A stretch of DNA of 64,000 bases, from positions 62,001-126,000 of the forward strand of contig DUBC01000030.1 of the NCBI GenBank assembly GCA_012960505.1, read 5' to 3'. Below the pieces are notes generated by a model. The model had not been told where the DNA came from. It searched no databases and saw only the letters and a list, made by a program, of their open reading frames with translations. A program made the position numbers and the translations under genes. Shown piece by piece: positions 55,168 through 64,000 of the stretch. The DNA is from Verrucomicrobiales bacterium (GTDB lineage Bacteria; Verrucomicrobiota; Verrucomicrobiia; Verrucomicrobiales; DEV007). The stretch's first letter is position 1. Each line of letters starts with the position of its first letter.

Positions 55168-56605
55168 TTATTTCACTTACTATTCTTGCCTTCTCAACAC
55201 CGGTCAGCCTCTGATCAAGCCCCTGAAAAGGAAAGATCAAGCGTTCATGATCAACCCCAAGAAGATGCAGCATCGTCGCGTGAAGGTCTCTGACCCTTAC
55301 TGGATCCTTAACAACATTATAACTAAAATCATCAGTCTCCCCATAATGCATGCCACCCTTAATTCCGCCGCCTGCAAGCCAGCCAGAAAAACAGCGAGGA
55401 TGGTGATCCCTCCCATAATTATCACGTGCAATGTTCCCCTGACCGAACACGGTTCTACCAAACTCACCAGCAAAAACAACTAGAGTATCCTCAAGGAGCC
55501 CCCTCATCTTCAAATCCTTGAGCAGAGCAGCAGTGGGTTGATCAACATCACGGCATTGCCCTCTCATGTGCACGGGCAAATTAGTGTGATGGTCCCAACC
55601 ACGATGGAAAAGTTGTACAAACCGAACATTCCGTTCAGCCATCCGTCTAGCCAGGAGGCAATTCCTAGCGTACGAGCCCGGCTTATTCACCTCGGGCCCA
55701 TACATCTCAAGTACATTTTTGGGCTCCTTTGAGATGTCGGTCAATTCAGGAACTGAAGACTGCATACGAAAAGCCATCTCCTGCTGAGAAATGGTAGTCT
55801 GAATCTCCGGATCACCTATCTCTGAATGGTGCTTTTGGTTCAGAGCTGAAAGCGAATCCAACATCCTTCGACGAACTTTAGAATCGACTCCTTTTGGATT
55901 AGAAAGAAATAACACAGGATCCCCAGTGGTCTGAAATGAAGTTCCTTGAAACTTTGATGGAAGAAAACCACTCCCCCATAGCCTAGCATAGAGTGCCTGT
56001 ACATTGACCTTGCCGCTCCAAAACGCTGACGGCATTACAACGAAATCCGGCAAATCCTTATTTAATGTCCCAAGCCCATAACTCAACCATGCCCCCATGC
56101 TCGGCTTACCTGGAATTTCTGATCCGGTACAGAATGATGTTTTCCCTGGATCATGGTTAATCGCATTTGTATTGAATGAATGGACTAAACAAATGTCATC
56201 TGCGACCGTTGATAAGTTCGGAAGAAGTTCACTCATCCATACGCCACTCTTCCCTTGTTGAGAGAACTTAAACATGGTCGGAGCCACAAGCTGTTCGTGT
56301 CCACGCGTCATCGTGGTTACTCTCTGCCCCTTACTTACTGACTTTGGCAATTTGCTCTTGAAAAGCTTGTGCATTTCAGGTTTGCGATCAAATAGGTCAA
56401 CCTGACTAGGCGCCCCTGCCATAAAAAGGAAGATCACTCGTTTCGCTCTAGCTTTCGGAAAAGGAGATTCCTTAGCAGCAGCTCCCTTACCAGCAATAAG
56501 AGAGGCAAAGGCAGAGGCTCCGATACCCATTCCTGAATTTAATAGAAAGGAACGACGTGATTCAGCGTTTGATAAATTGAATACTGCTCGATTAAATTCA
56601 CTCAC
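55160..56605 (-). CDS. DUF1501 protein, Tat-exported
   Basis: 481 residues from a GTG start. Twin-arginine signal ESRRSFLLNSG near residue 15. Signatures: VIFLFMAGAPSQVDLFDRKP, NAINHDPGKTSFCTGSEIPG, CLLARRMAERNVRFVQLFHRG, VVFAGEFGRTVFGQGN, GRDHHPRCFSGWLAGGG and RDLHATMLHLLGVDHERLIF. Conserved His/Asp/Cys positions suggest metal binding as in alkaline-phosphatase-fold enzymes, but the reaction is unknown. Overlaps the upstream DUF1553 gene by eight bases and the downstream lipoprotein gene by eight bases (convergent). Confidence 0.95.
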   Translation of the reverse strand: MSEFNRAVFNLSNAESRRSFLLNSGMGIGASAFASLIAGKGAAAKESPFPKARAKRVIFLFMAGAPSQVDLFDRKPEMHKLFKSKLPKSVSKGQRVTTMTRGHEQLVAPTMFKFSQQGKSGVWMSELLPNLSTVADDICLVHSFNTNAINHDPGKTSFCTGSEIPGKPSMGAWLSYGLGTLNKDLPDFVVMPSAFWSGKVNVQALYARLWGSGFLPSKFQGTSFQTTGDPVLFLSNPKGVDSKVRRRMLDSLSALNQKHHSEIGDPEIQTTISQQEMAFRMQSSVPELTDISKEPKNVLEMYGPEVNKPGSYARNCLLARRMAERNVRFVQLFHRGWDHHTNLPVHMRGQCRDVDQPTAALLKDLKMRGLLEDTLVVFAGEFGRTVFGQGNIARDNYGRDHHPRCFSGWLAGGGIKGGMHYGETDDFSYNVVKDPVRVRDLHATMLHLLGVDHERLIFPFQGLDQRLTGVEKARIVSEIII

Positions 56606-59030
56606 GGGTCTTGGTAATATCTAAGTTATATAGGGCGTTTACTAATATGGTCCAGGCTGCAAGCTCAGCTTTCTGACCAGCACCTTGCACTTGAACTCCT
56701 TCACAGAGCGCATCTGCCAATGCCGGCTGAGAATTATAAGAGCTTTGTAAACTCTTAAGGAGATCAGACAACATCACCTGTTCCTTTTGATCTGGCAGTT
56801 TTGAAGTGACTGTCTCGAAAGCAAACGCAATCCTCTGCGCAAGATTCGCATTTTTAGGTGTAAGAACAATCAAGGCCAAATTACGTGCACTTTTTAAATA
56901 TTCACTTTCATTTAAAAGGAGAAGGGCCTGAGAAGGAGTGTTAGTCCTTTCCCTGCGGGCAACGCAGGCATCACGAATTGGGGCGTTAAGTATCGTCATT
57001 TGCGGAGGTGGCATACCTCTCTTCCAATAAGTATACAAGCTACGGCGACGGATTGACTCTCCCGAATCTGCCTTGAACCGTTCCCCTATCATTGTAACAG
57101 ATTTCCATAACCCATCAGGCTGCGGCGGCTTCACACTCTTACCATACATTGTGTTAGACAGCATCCCGCTAGTGAACAGGATCTGGTCACGTATCATTTC
57201 AGCATCCATCCTATATCTGGAGCCTCGCGCCAAGAAACGATTCTCCGGATCACTCGTTAATTTTTCAGCAGTCATGAGTGAGGACTGCCTATAAGTTTTG
57301 GACATGACCATCTCTTTCATCAGAGCTTTAATGTCCCAACCGGACTCAACAAATAATACAGCCAAATAATCAAGAAGCTCAGGATGGCTAGGAATCTCAC
57401 CTTGCACGCCCAAATCTTCTGCGGTTTTCACTAATCCAACCCCAAACAATTGCTGCCAGAACCGATTAATGGCAACTCTCCCAGTTAAAGGATTGGCACT
57501 ATCTACAAACCAATTAGCAAGATCCATCCGGGATGCGACTTCCCCAGTCTTTTTCATTGGAAACAAGAATTCTGGAGTGTTCCGACTCACCAATTCACCA
57601 GGATCATCATATTGCCCCCTCTTCATAATATGAGTTGGCCTCACTTCGTTCCGTTCCTTCATGACCATTGCTAAAGGAAGCGTTCGATTAATTTGCTCGC
57701 TTTCTTTCTTTAATTTATTTTGTTCTGAATCCAGCTCAGTGAGCTCCTCAGTCAAGCTCTTCTTTTTTACCGGATCTTTTTCAACAGCCTCTATTTTTTT
57801 TGTTGCTTCCGCTTTCTTTTGGATCTCTGCAATTTGACTGTTCAACTCTTTGATCCTTTTCTGCTGATCGGAGCTAAGAACAGCCACGAAAGGAGGCTGA
57901 ATCCCATTCTTTAATCCCCGTTCAGTTTCAGGCTTCGCCTCTATATTGTTAAAAAAAGCAAAGAGCGAATAATAATCTTTCTGGGTCAGGGGGTCATATT
58001 TGTGATCATGGCAGGAAGCGCAATGAACCGTCATTCCCATGAATGCCGTTCCAACGGCAGTGACTCTATCCGTAACGTTCTTAAAGAAACTCTCTTCAGG
58101 CAAAGCTGTTCCAACATCAATGATGAGGTGAAGTCTATTAAAACCAGAAGCGACAAGTTGATCAGTGCTAGGTTCAGAAAAAAGATCTCCTGCTAACTGA
58201 TATCGGACAAAATTATCATACCCTAAATTTTCGTTAAATGCCCTGATTACCCAATCTCGGTACGCAATAAAGTTCCTGTAATAATCCTTATGCATTCCAT
58301 TCGTGTCAGCAAATCTGACAAGGTCCAACCAGTAACGAGCCGAGTGCTCCCCGTACTGATTCTTCGACAACAATCTATCAACCATTTCCTCATAGGCCTC
58401 AGGCCTATCATCTACGGCAAATTGTCTTAACTCGGAACGGTCTGGAGGGAGTCCTGTCAGGTCAAAACTAAGGCGCCGGATAAGAGTCCTCTTATCTGCC
58501 TCTTCGGAAGGGCTCATCCCTAAGGAGTTCATTTTTTTTAGGACAAATAAATCAATAGGATTACTACTCCACCCTTGTTCCTTTACCTTAGGAAAATCAG
58601 ACTTTTTAGGGCTCTCAAATGCCCAAAATTTTTCATAAGTTGCTCCTGACTCAATCCATTCCCTTATGAGCGCTTGCTCCTCTTTGGTGAGAGGTTCTTT
58701 CTTTGCCTTTGGAGGTGGCATGATTTCGTCCACGTCATCCGTGATAACCCTATGCCAGAGCTCGCTTTCTTCTAGCGATCCCGGCTTCAATACTATCGTA
58801 CCGTCCTTCTCACGATACGCTCCGTCCGATCCATCAGAACGATCCAGTCGAAGTTTTGACTTTCGATCATGCTCGTCCGGTCCATGACATGCAAAGCACT
58901 TATTAGAAAGGATCGGACGTATATCTCGATTAAAGGAAATCTCCTTCGATGAAGACGGCAGAGCCATCCCCCAAACCATGCCTAATGCAATGAAATAAGT
59001 CGAAACCCTCTGCTTAATTTTTATTATCAT
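56598..59030 (-). CDS. Planctomycete-type cytochrome with PSCyt1, DUF1549 and DUF1553 domains
   Basis: 810 residues with a signal peptide. Heme site CFACH at Cys45-Cys48-His49, then HGPDEHDRKSKLRLDR typical of PSCyt1. DUF1549 (about 160-365) includes FVLKKMNSLGM, RLSFDLTGLPPDRSEL and a second CASCHDHKYDPL near residue 338. A Lys/Glu-rich coiled coil (about 385-440) is followed by DUF1553 (about 485-760, MDLANWFVDSANPLTGRVAI). This is the full-length version of the pair seen at 38294-40186. Translation is coupled to the DUF1501 gene. Direct repeats of GGGTCA lie just upstream. Confidence 0.95.
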   Translation of the reverse strand: MIIKIKQRVSTYFIALGMVWGMALPSSSKEISFNRDIRPILSNKCFACHGPDEHDRKSKLRLDRSDGSDGAYREKDGTIVLKPGSLEESELWHRVITDDVDEIMPPPKAKKEPLTKEEQALIREWIESGATYEKFWAFESPKKSDFPKVKEQGWSSNPIDLFVLKKMNSLGMSPSEEADKRTLIRRLSFDLTGLPPDRSELRQFAVDDRPEAYEEMVDRLLSKNQYGEHSARYWLDLVRFADTNGMHKDYYRNFIAYRDWVIRAFNENLGYDNFVRYQLAGDLFSEPSTDQLVASGFNRLHLIIDVGTALPEESFFKNVTDRVTAVGTAFMGMTVHCASCHDHKYDPLTQKDYYSLFAFFNNIEAKPETERGLKNGIQPPFVAVLSSDQQKRIKELNSQIAEIQKKAEATKKIEAVEKDPVKKKSLTEELTELDSEQNKLKKESEQINRTLPLAMVMKERNEVRPTHIMKRGQYDDPGELVSRNTPEFLFPMKKTGEVASRMDLANWFVDSANPLTGRVAINRFWQQLFGVGLVKTAEDLGVQGEIPSHPELLDYLAVLFVESGWDIKALMKEMVMSKTYRQSSLMTAEKLTSDPENRFLARGSRYRMDAEMIRDQILFTSGMLSNTMYGKSVKPPQPDGLWKSVTMIGERFKADSGESIRRRSLYTYWKRGMPPPQMTILNAPIRDACVARRERTNTPSQALLLLNESEYLKSARNLALIVLTPKNANLAQRIAFAFETVTSKLPDQKEQVMLSDLLKSLQSSYNSQPALADALCEGVQVQGAGQKAELAAWTILVNALYNLDITKTRE

Positions 59031-59057
59031 TTCCGATTAACTTTTACCTTACAGAAA

Positions 59058-59073
59058 GGGTCAGCTTGGGTCA
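59058..59073. promoter_or_regulatory. Direct repeats in the divergent DUF1553/DUF1501 promoter region
   Basis: GGGTCA occurs at 59058-59063 and 59068-59073, a period of ten bases, 28 bases upstream of the cytochrome gene start. One helical turn spacing suits a protein-binding site. The repeats lie within the 194-base region between two divergent DUF-family genes. No regulator is identified. Confidence 0.3.
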
Positions 59074-59224
59074 CGCACAGAAATAATATGTATTATTAAA
59101 TTTTATTTAATGTTATACAGAATTTTTTATAATTTTCTAACGCTCACTTTTAGCCAATAGAAAATTGATCACTAGTCGAATTAATGCCTTATTGTTAGTA
59201 TAAGCATCGAATACCTTTGAACCA

Positions 59225-60616
59225 ATGAGCGACCTTTTTCTTCCTCCTGACATCAACAGGCGGAAAGTATTGTCTACGAGCCTTGGTTGCCTTGGATTTT
59301 CCCTCACTGACTTCTTAAAATTACAGAGCTTAGCAAATTCAGACAAAAACAACGCCAGCCCATCTGGAAGAGCAAAATCATGCATCATTCTTTTTGCCTG
59401 GGGTGGAATGAGCCATCTTGAAACTTGGGATCCTAAACCCGATGGCCCAAGTGAAACACGAGGGATATTTAAACCTATATCCACCGCTACTCCTGGCACA
59501 CATATAGGTGAACACATGCCTTTTCTCGCCAAACAAACCGAACGACTCGCGATAGTCCGATCAATGCATCACGGAAGTTCTGCACACGGCAAGGCCATGT
59601 ATTGGAACTTTACAGGTCATAAACCGCCTCAATCTGATACCGCCTCAAATTTACCTCCTTCCTCAAATGATTGGCCTTCATTATTGTCAGTCATATCTAA
59701 ATTTAAAGTCGCTCCACCAGGATTACCTTCAGCAATCAGACTCCCTTATCCTCTCGTTGATAATGGAACTCTCCAAGCCGGTGAGTATGGAGGGTGGCTC
59801 GGAGCAAGTTATAATCCAATCGTCATTAGAACACCAAACGGCAAAGAGTTTGGCGGCGTGTCACGAGATTTGGGAGCATCAAGAATTAATCCCAAAGAAG
59901 CCATTGACCGCCAGAAGCTCAGCTCAAGGCTCGGGCTTCTGAGTCGTCTCGATCAATTTTCTGGGACAGGACCTGCAATAAATGACCTGCAGCACTTTCA
60001 GGGTCTGGCAACTGACATGCTCATGAGCCCAACAGTACGTAAGGCATTCGATCTTGATCTGGAAACTGATTCTGTCCGTTCCAAATTCGGCAAACACATC
60101 TGCGGTCAAAGTATGTTACTCGCAAGGCGCCTGATTGAAGCAAAAGTCCCTATCGTTACAGTTGCCTGCTCTGCTGGAGACCTGAATGGATCCAAGGGAG
60201 ACCACTGGGACACACACGCCGATAACTTTAACCGATTAAAAAACACTATGCTCCCTGCGTTTGATAGGCCAGCCGCAGCATTGCTCGATGATTTAAGCGA
60301 GAGAGGCATGCTGGATGATACATTGGTCGTGTTTCTCACTGAATTTGGTAGAACCCCAAAAATAAACGGCAATGCCGGGCGCGATCATTATCCTAGCTGT
60401 TATTCAATTGCACTTGCAGGTGCCGGCATTCGTGGAGGGCAAGTCTATGGTAAATCCGATAGGTCAGGTTCCGAACCTGCAGAGAACGCATGCGGCCCCG
60501 CCGATTTACACGCAACGATTTTCGAAGCGTTCGGCATCCATCATAAAACGACAATCACCGATCGTCTGGGTCGTCCCTTGCCCATAAGTGATGGGAAACC
60601 TCTACCTCTTACTTGA
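59225..60616 (+). CDS. DUF1501 protein without its own cytochrome partner, Tat-exported
   Basis: 463 residues. Twin-arginine signal NRRKVLSTSLG (about 11-21). Signatures: SCIILFAWGGMSHLETWDPK, FLAKQTERLAIVRSMHHGSS, MYWNFTGHKPPQ, CGQSMLLARRLIEAKVPIVT, VVFLTEFGRTPKINGNAGRDHYPSCYSIALAGAG-type sequence split over residues 360-395, and PADLHATIFEAFGI. It is divergent from the DUF1553 cytochrome gene and faces away from the DUF1501 gene of that operon, so this locus has two DUF1501 proteins for one cytochrome. Function unknown. Confidence 0.93.
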   Translation: MSDLFLPPDINRRKVLSTSLGCLGFSLTDFLKLQSLANSDKNNASPSGRAKSCIILFAWGGMSHLETWDPKPDGPSETRGIFKPISTATPGTHIGEHMPFLAKQTERLAIVRSMHHGSSAHGKAMYWNFTGHKPPQSDTASNLPPSSNDWPSLLSVISKFKVAPPGLPSAIRLPYPLVDNGTLQAGEYGGWLGASYNPIVIRTPNGKEFGGVSRDLGASRINPKEAIDRQKLSSRLGLLSRLDQFSGTGPAINDLQHFQGLATDMLMSPTVRKAFDLDLETDSVRSKFGKHICGQSMLLARRLIEAKVPIVTVACSAGDLNGSKGDHWDTHADNFNRLKNTMLPAFDRPAAALLDDLSERGMLDDTLVVFLTEFGRTPKINGNAGRDHYPSCYSIALAGAGIRGGQVYGKSDRSGSEPAENACGPADLHATIFEAFGIHHKTTITDRLGRPLPISDGKPLPLT

Positions 60617-60702
60617 TAGAGACACCCTTCTCAAAACACCTTTCAAGGATCAGTACAGATATTAGCACTGTCTGACTCCTCACTGAGACCGCATAATGAA
60701 AC

Positions 60703-60756
60703 AAAAAAGGATGCCCTACCACCCGATAGAAAAAACCATCAAACGAAAGGGCATCC
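60703..60756 (-). terminator. Large-loop Rho-independent terminator for the cytochrome/propeller gene
   Basis: Read on the minus strand, GGATGCCCT (60756-60748) pairs perfectly with AGGGCATCC (60717-60709) across a 30-base loop and is followed by six T residues (60708-60703). It lies about 100 bases after the stop of the 892-residue gene and 92 bases after the convergent DUF1501 stop, and may stop transcription from both sides. Confidence 0.7.
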
Positions 60757-60856
60757 AACAATGGGGCTATGTTAAATAATTAAACGATTAATATGAATTA
60801 AAAATGAATAATCGAATTAAATTATTCAAACCTTCCGTTATTCAAATCTCATCCAA

Positions 60857-63535
60857 CTACTGAGGAATTGCTCTCAACGTAAAATACGCTCTGAGATTAC
60901 TCTTCACTGGTAATCCTGAGAAAATCTTCTGAGTTTCTTTGAACTGAATGTCATAGATCCGGTCAAGCCAGCGAGGTGATCCCTCGAACTCCTTTAAGGT
61001 TAATTGAATAGACTTTCTATCAGGCGCTATGAACACCTCTTCAATCTTATCCTCGCGCTTATCATGTTCAGGAGAACCGTACCGGCCAGTGTTCGTATAA
61101 AACCAAGAATCGATCTTCACGAAACCCATCAATTCATCCAAACTCAAATCCTTTGAGATTGGCTGAGTTAGATTTATCATGAAACCATTCTTGGCAGCTT
61201 TTACACCATGGATATCGGATGCGATCGTTTTCTTATCATAGATTATTCTCTGTAAGCTTCCCTGCTGACCTCCAAAAGCTCCCCATCCACGGCCAGTCTG
61301 GCCAATCAGCAAGCTACCGTCAGGTAAAAATACAGGTCGCATAACTCCAGAAGCAAAAAAACGTGCAAAAGGAACAACACATCCTTGATCAACTCCCGCA
61401 ACTTTTTCTACAACGACTCGAAATAAATTAGACATTGTTTGATCCCCAATGAACATCTGTCCACCGTACGAGCCGAACTTGCCGCCTGTGGTATCCCAAG
61501 TCGGGTGCCCAGGAGAATTAGCCACTTTCCCATGTGGAAGCCACACTGCTCCTTTACGAATTTTATCTTTCCATTTATCAAACTTCAGTTCCGGGGAATC
61601 CGGCTTCATTTTTCCAGGAAGAGTAACGAGACCTGATAGATGACCATAGAACTTACCTTCTTCGAGAGGCACTACCTTCGAAGAACCCACATATTCCCCC
61701 TGATTTTCAGCGTACCAAAGACGACCTTCTGGATCGACTCCGATCCCGGCAGGACTCCTTAACCCATACGCGTAAGGTATGAACTCACCCGAAGGTGTCA
61801 CTTTGCATGCCCAGCCACGATAGCCTCCCATTGAACCCATGTATGGTCCTCCTGCCCTCCATGAAGTACGTTCATTCCCCCCATGAGATAAATTTAAGGT
61901 AAAATAGTAGTTCCCATCATTGTCACGAGCAGGGCCATGCGCATATTCGTGATAATTTGCATGGAACCCATAATCGTCACAGACCGTCTCAAATTGATCT
62001 GCGCGTCCGTCTCCATTTGTATCACTGATCCGTGTAAGTTCCGGCTTCTGCATGACTACAAACTTATCCCCTTTTTCATCTTCGATTGACACGCCTAGAA
62101 CTTCGTACGTGCCTTCCGCAAACAATGACCACTTGCCATTACGAATGCGCCAAATGCCTGCTGATCTTGTTGCAACAATGATAGTTCCATCTTTAGCTAC
62201 CGCAATTCCAGTAGGCTCGAACAACTGGTTCCTTCCATATAAGTCCTTAGGGAATTCCCAATTTTCAGATGAGTATCCAGCCGGCACCTCCATCTTTTGT
62301 CTGCCCAATTTATCAGTATTTGTTTTGAGTGGCTGCTCGCTCCAATCCTCTTCCTTTCCAATAATGGGCCTTGCAATTAATCCTCCCGATAATTTTGCAG
62401 AAAACTTATAAGAATCTAACTTTTCTCCAGCATCTAATATCCATTCATCCTCACTTAACTTACCTCCTTCAACCTTCAAATCAGATAGCCCGGCTCTAGC
62501 CAACTTGAATTTTTGATTCTCTTTAATAGATCCACTAATAATGAATTCAATCCTACCCTCATCAGTGAGATTAACAGATTGGCTCATTTTGTTCTGGCCA
62601 ACACGGAAAGAAAAGACGGGAGATCCTGTAGAAGAATCAATTCTGTGCCCTTTAAATTCAGCGTCTACAGAATCTAACAATTCAAGAAAATCACGATCTT
62701 CCCAGAGCCACTTTTCAATGGCTGGATGATTCATCACATCAGGCTCTTTGAATTCAAAATCAACGACAGTTCCTGATTTGGTTACTGGCTGTAAAATACC
62801 GCCACCTCTAACAAAAATTCTATTCCCCTGTCCTCTGGAAGATCCTGGACTGCCTCGACCTGAGCGTTCTTGGGTGAGATTTAAAAACCCACCGGCCCAA
62901 ATATTCCGTACTGACAATACTCGAGGATCAAAGGTATAGTTCATTCCATTTGGAAAGCCAACATGAAGAGCACGCCCACTAGATTCACGAACAGGCGCCC
63001 GAACAACTCGGGTACGGTTTGTTACTAGAATTTCGTTTGGAATCTTCAATAAACTTTTCGGCTCCTCCTTTTTCTCTTGCTTAAGCTTAACAATGGAAGG
63101 GCCTGCCTGAGCCTTTGGTGAAAGGGTTCGCAGAAAATGCCATATATACTCAACGGACTGATCGGGAATCACCTCCTTCGCATACATCGGCATTATCTTG
63201 GGAAATGGCTTCCCCTTAGTCGGACCAGATTCAGCAATCGCCAAAACGTCCCAAGACTTACGTACTGAATTCATGAAGTAATTTTTGTCAGCTTTTACCG
63301 TTACCTTTATTCCCGATTCAGCACTCACCACTTCACGATTCCTCGAATTAGTATGGAAAAGACCATACAAGTTTGGACCAGTCCTAAATGACTTATCTGC
63401 CTTATCAATAGCATGACAGACTGTGCAGCCGTAAGTTTCAAAAGCTTTCCTCCCTTCGACCACAGCATCAATCTCTTGCTGAGCAATAACTGGCAATAAA
63501 GCAAAAAGGAAATAACTAAAAATAAAAAATTTCAT
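60857..63535 (-). CDS. Secreted cytochrome c and beta-propeller (dehydrogenase-like) protein
   Basis: 892 residues with a signal peptide (about 1-19). A cytochrome c domain has CTVCH (Cys37, Cys40, His41) and MPMYAKE near 115, a probable Met axial ligand. A beta-rich middle region (about 170-410: NYTFDPRVLSVRNIWAGGFL) is followed by an NHL/sorbosone-dehydrogenase-like propeller (about 420-770), for example FEPTGIAVAKDGTIIVATRS, HANYHEYAHGPARDNDGNYY and LRSPAGIGVDPEGRLWYAEN, with ADQFETVCDDYG. A C-terminal Ig-like region ends at the stop. PVC-type membrane-bound dehydrogenases share this layout; they are presumed to oxidise sugars or alcohols, with the heme taking electrons. A terminator follows about 100 bases downstream. 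Confidence 0.85.
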   Translation of the reverse strand: MKFFIFSYFLFALLPVIAQQEIDAVVEGRKAFETYGCTVCHAIDKADKSFRTGPNLYGLFHTNSRNREVVSAESGIKVTVKADKNYFMNSVRKSWDVLAIAESGPTKGKPFPKIMPMYAKEVIPDQSVEYIWHFLRTLSPKAQAGPSIVKLKQEKKEEPKSLLKIPNEILVTNRTRVVRAPVRESSGRALHVGFPNGMNYTFDPRVLSVRNIWAGGFLNLTQERSGRGSPGSSRGQGNRIFVRGGGILQPVTKSGTVVDFEFKEPDVMNHPAIEKWLWEDRDFLELLDSVDAEFKGHRIDSSTGSPVFSFRVGQNKMSQSVNLTDEGRIEFIISGSIKENQKFKLARAGLSDLKVEGGKLSEDEWILDAGEKLDSYKFSAKLSGGLIARPIIGKEEDWSEQPLKTNTDKLGRQKMEVPAGYSSENWEFPKDLYGRNQLFEPTGIAVAKDGTIIVATRSAGIWRIRNGKWSLFAEGTYEVLGVSIEDEKGDKFVVMQKPELTRISDTNGDGRADQFETVCDDYGFHANYHEYAHGPARDNDGNYYFTLNLSHGGNERTSWRAGGPYMGSMGGYRGWACKVTPSGEFIPYAYGLRSPAGIGVDPEGRLWYAENQGEYVGSSKVVPLEEGKFYGHLSGLVTLPGKMKPDSPELKFDKWKDKIRKGAVWLPHGKVANSPGHPTWDTTGGKFGSYGGQMFIGDQTMSNLFRVVVEKVAGVDQGCVVPFARFFASGVMRPVFLPDGSLLIGQTGRGWGAFGGQQGSLQRIIYDKKTIASDIHGVKAAKNGFMINLTQPISKDLSLDELMGFVKIDSWFYTNTGRYGSPEHDKREDKIEEVFIAPDRKSIQLTLKEFEGSPRWLDRIYDIQFKETQKIFSGLPVKSNLRAYFTLRAIPQ

Positions 63536-63703
63536 AAAGTAGCGGTCAAAGAAGATTATTAATTTAAATCAAAGAATAAGACCTAAGGTCCAGACATGCA
63601 CGATTTTTTATTCAGTTAACCCATTAAAAAAAACAGGATCGACGATTAACCGTCACCATGTTAGAAAAGTATTGTCATGAAATTTCTTCTATCTTATAAT
63701 TGC

Positions 63704-64000
63704 ATGATGTTCGAGCGGCTCAAAATTTGGTGGGCAAAGAAGTTCAAGATTTCCTATTCAGTTGGATTCTTACTGATTGGATTGAGTTTAGCATTACAAC
63801 CGGCCTCGGCTCAGTTCATGACTGGTTTCGAACCTGCGGAAGGTTATGTAGGAGCACAGGGCTCAGCGGGCAACCCGCCAGGATCAAGCCAGTTGGTCCC
63901 TCAGCAGGGATGGCAGGCCCAGTTCAGTAATTCTTTCGATGTTCACACTTACATTGATTCAGAAATCCCTTGGACTCCACAAACAGGACCCGAACTTTAC
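63704..64000 (+). CDS. Exported protein, N-terminal part, truncated by window edge
   Basis: The frame is open from the ATG at 63704 (or the next ATG at 63707) to base 64000, at least 99 codons. A long signal peptide is visible (SYSVGFLLIGLSLALQPASA), followed by FMTGFEPAEGYVGAQGSAG, Gly/Gln/Pro-rich sequence and a WTPQTGPELY end. This FE..EGY start is frequent in secreted Verrucomicrobiota proteins with concanavalin-like domains. No family can be assigned from the fragment. Confidence 0.7.
   Translation, partial: MMFERLKIWWAKKFKISYSVGFLLIGLSLALQPASAQFMTGFEPAEGYVGAQGSAGNPPGSSQLVPQQGWQAQFSNSFDVHTYIDSEIPWTPQTGPELY

Overview
The window looks like a chromosomal segment of a marine or otherwise glycan-feeding member of the Verrucomicrobiota; Planctomycetota or Lentisphaerota are less likely alternatives. 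This is inferred from gene content: Tat-exported DUF1501 and DUF1552 proteins paired with DUF1549/DUF1553 or DUF1592 cytochrome-like proteins, two sulfatases, a DUF1080 protein, SHD1-like domains, thrombospondin type-3 repeats, and secreted proteins sharing a short C-terminal Trp/Tyr-rich module. Composition is moderately AT-rich. Almost no gene start carries a Shine-Dalgarno motif.

Layout. 1-9.96 kb: end of an ApbE flavin transferase, an exported PEP-synthase-like protein, a secreted protein of unknown role, asnS, a DsbD N-domain protein, tRNA-Thr(CGU), a sulfatase, an esterase with an SHD1-like tail and a secreted endonuclease I. 10-16 kb: a DUF2339/GYF membrane protein, a leucine-rich-repeat protein, a HIT protein, a possible ATP-cone protein and nrdR. 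16.3-24.1 kb: a 1727-residue CotH/lamin-tail surface protein, a SnoaL-like protein, a zinc-ribbon/CAP fusion and a BspA-like LRR lipoprotein. 24.1-30 kb (minus strand): a DUF1080 protein, a DUF1592 cytochrome-like protein, a DUF1552 protein and an esterase. 30-43 kb (minus strand): a beta-propeller protein, a duplicated-domain TSP3 protein, a DUF1553/DUF1501/zinc-ribbon operon, an LTxxQ-like protein, and a PI-PLC/GDPD-like gene overlapping a myo-inositol oxygenase gene. 43-48.3 kb: a LamG pseudogene with one in-frame stop, a sulfatase, a sialidase and an SHD1-like pseudogene with one in-frame stop. 48.4-52.6 kb: an SOS-type SRAP-umuD-umuC cassette with a 27-bp palindrome, then a multi-pass membrane protein and a site-2 protease homologue. 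52.8-64 kb: a coupled exported beta-structure protein and lipoprotein, a DUF1553/DUF1501 pair, a divergent third DUF1501 gene, a cytochrome c/propeller protein and the start of another exported protein.

How the genes fit together. Much of the coding capacity is for exported proteins: sulfatases, sialidase, esterases, DUF1080 and the cytochrome-like modules suggest polysaccharide or glycoprotein scavenging, and PI-PLC/MIOX suggests use of inositol head groups. Housekeeping genes (asnS, nrdR, HIT, umuDC) are interspersed. The strongest leads are the exported PEP-synthase-like protein, the PI-PLC/MIOX pair, the palindrome in front of umuD, the shared C-terminal module, and two surface-protein genes each interrupted by a single in-frame stop codon. 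No CRISPR array, transposase, integrase or rRNA gene was seen.
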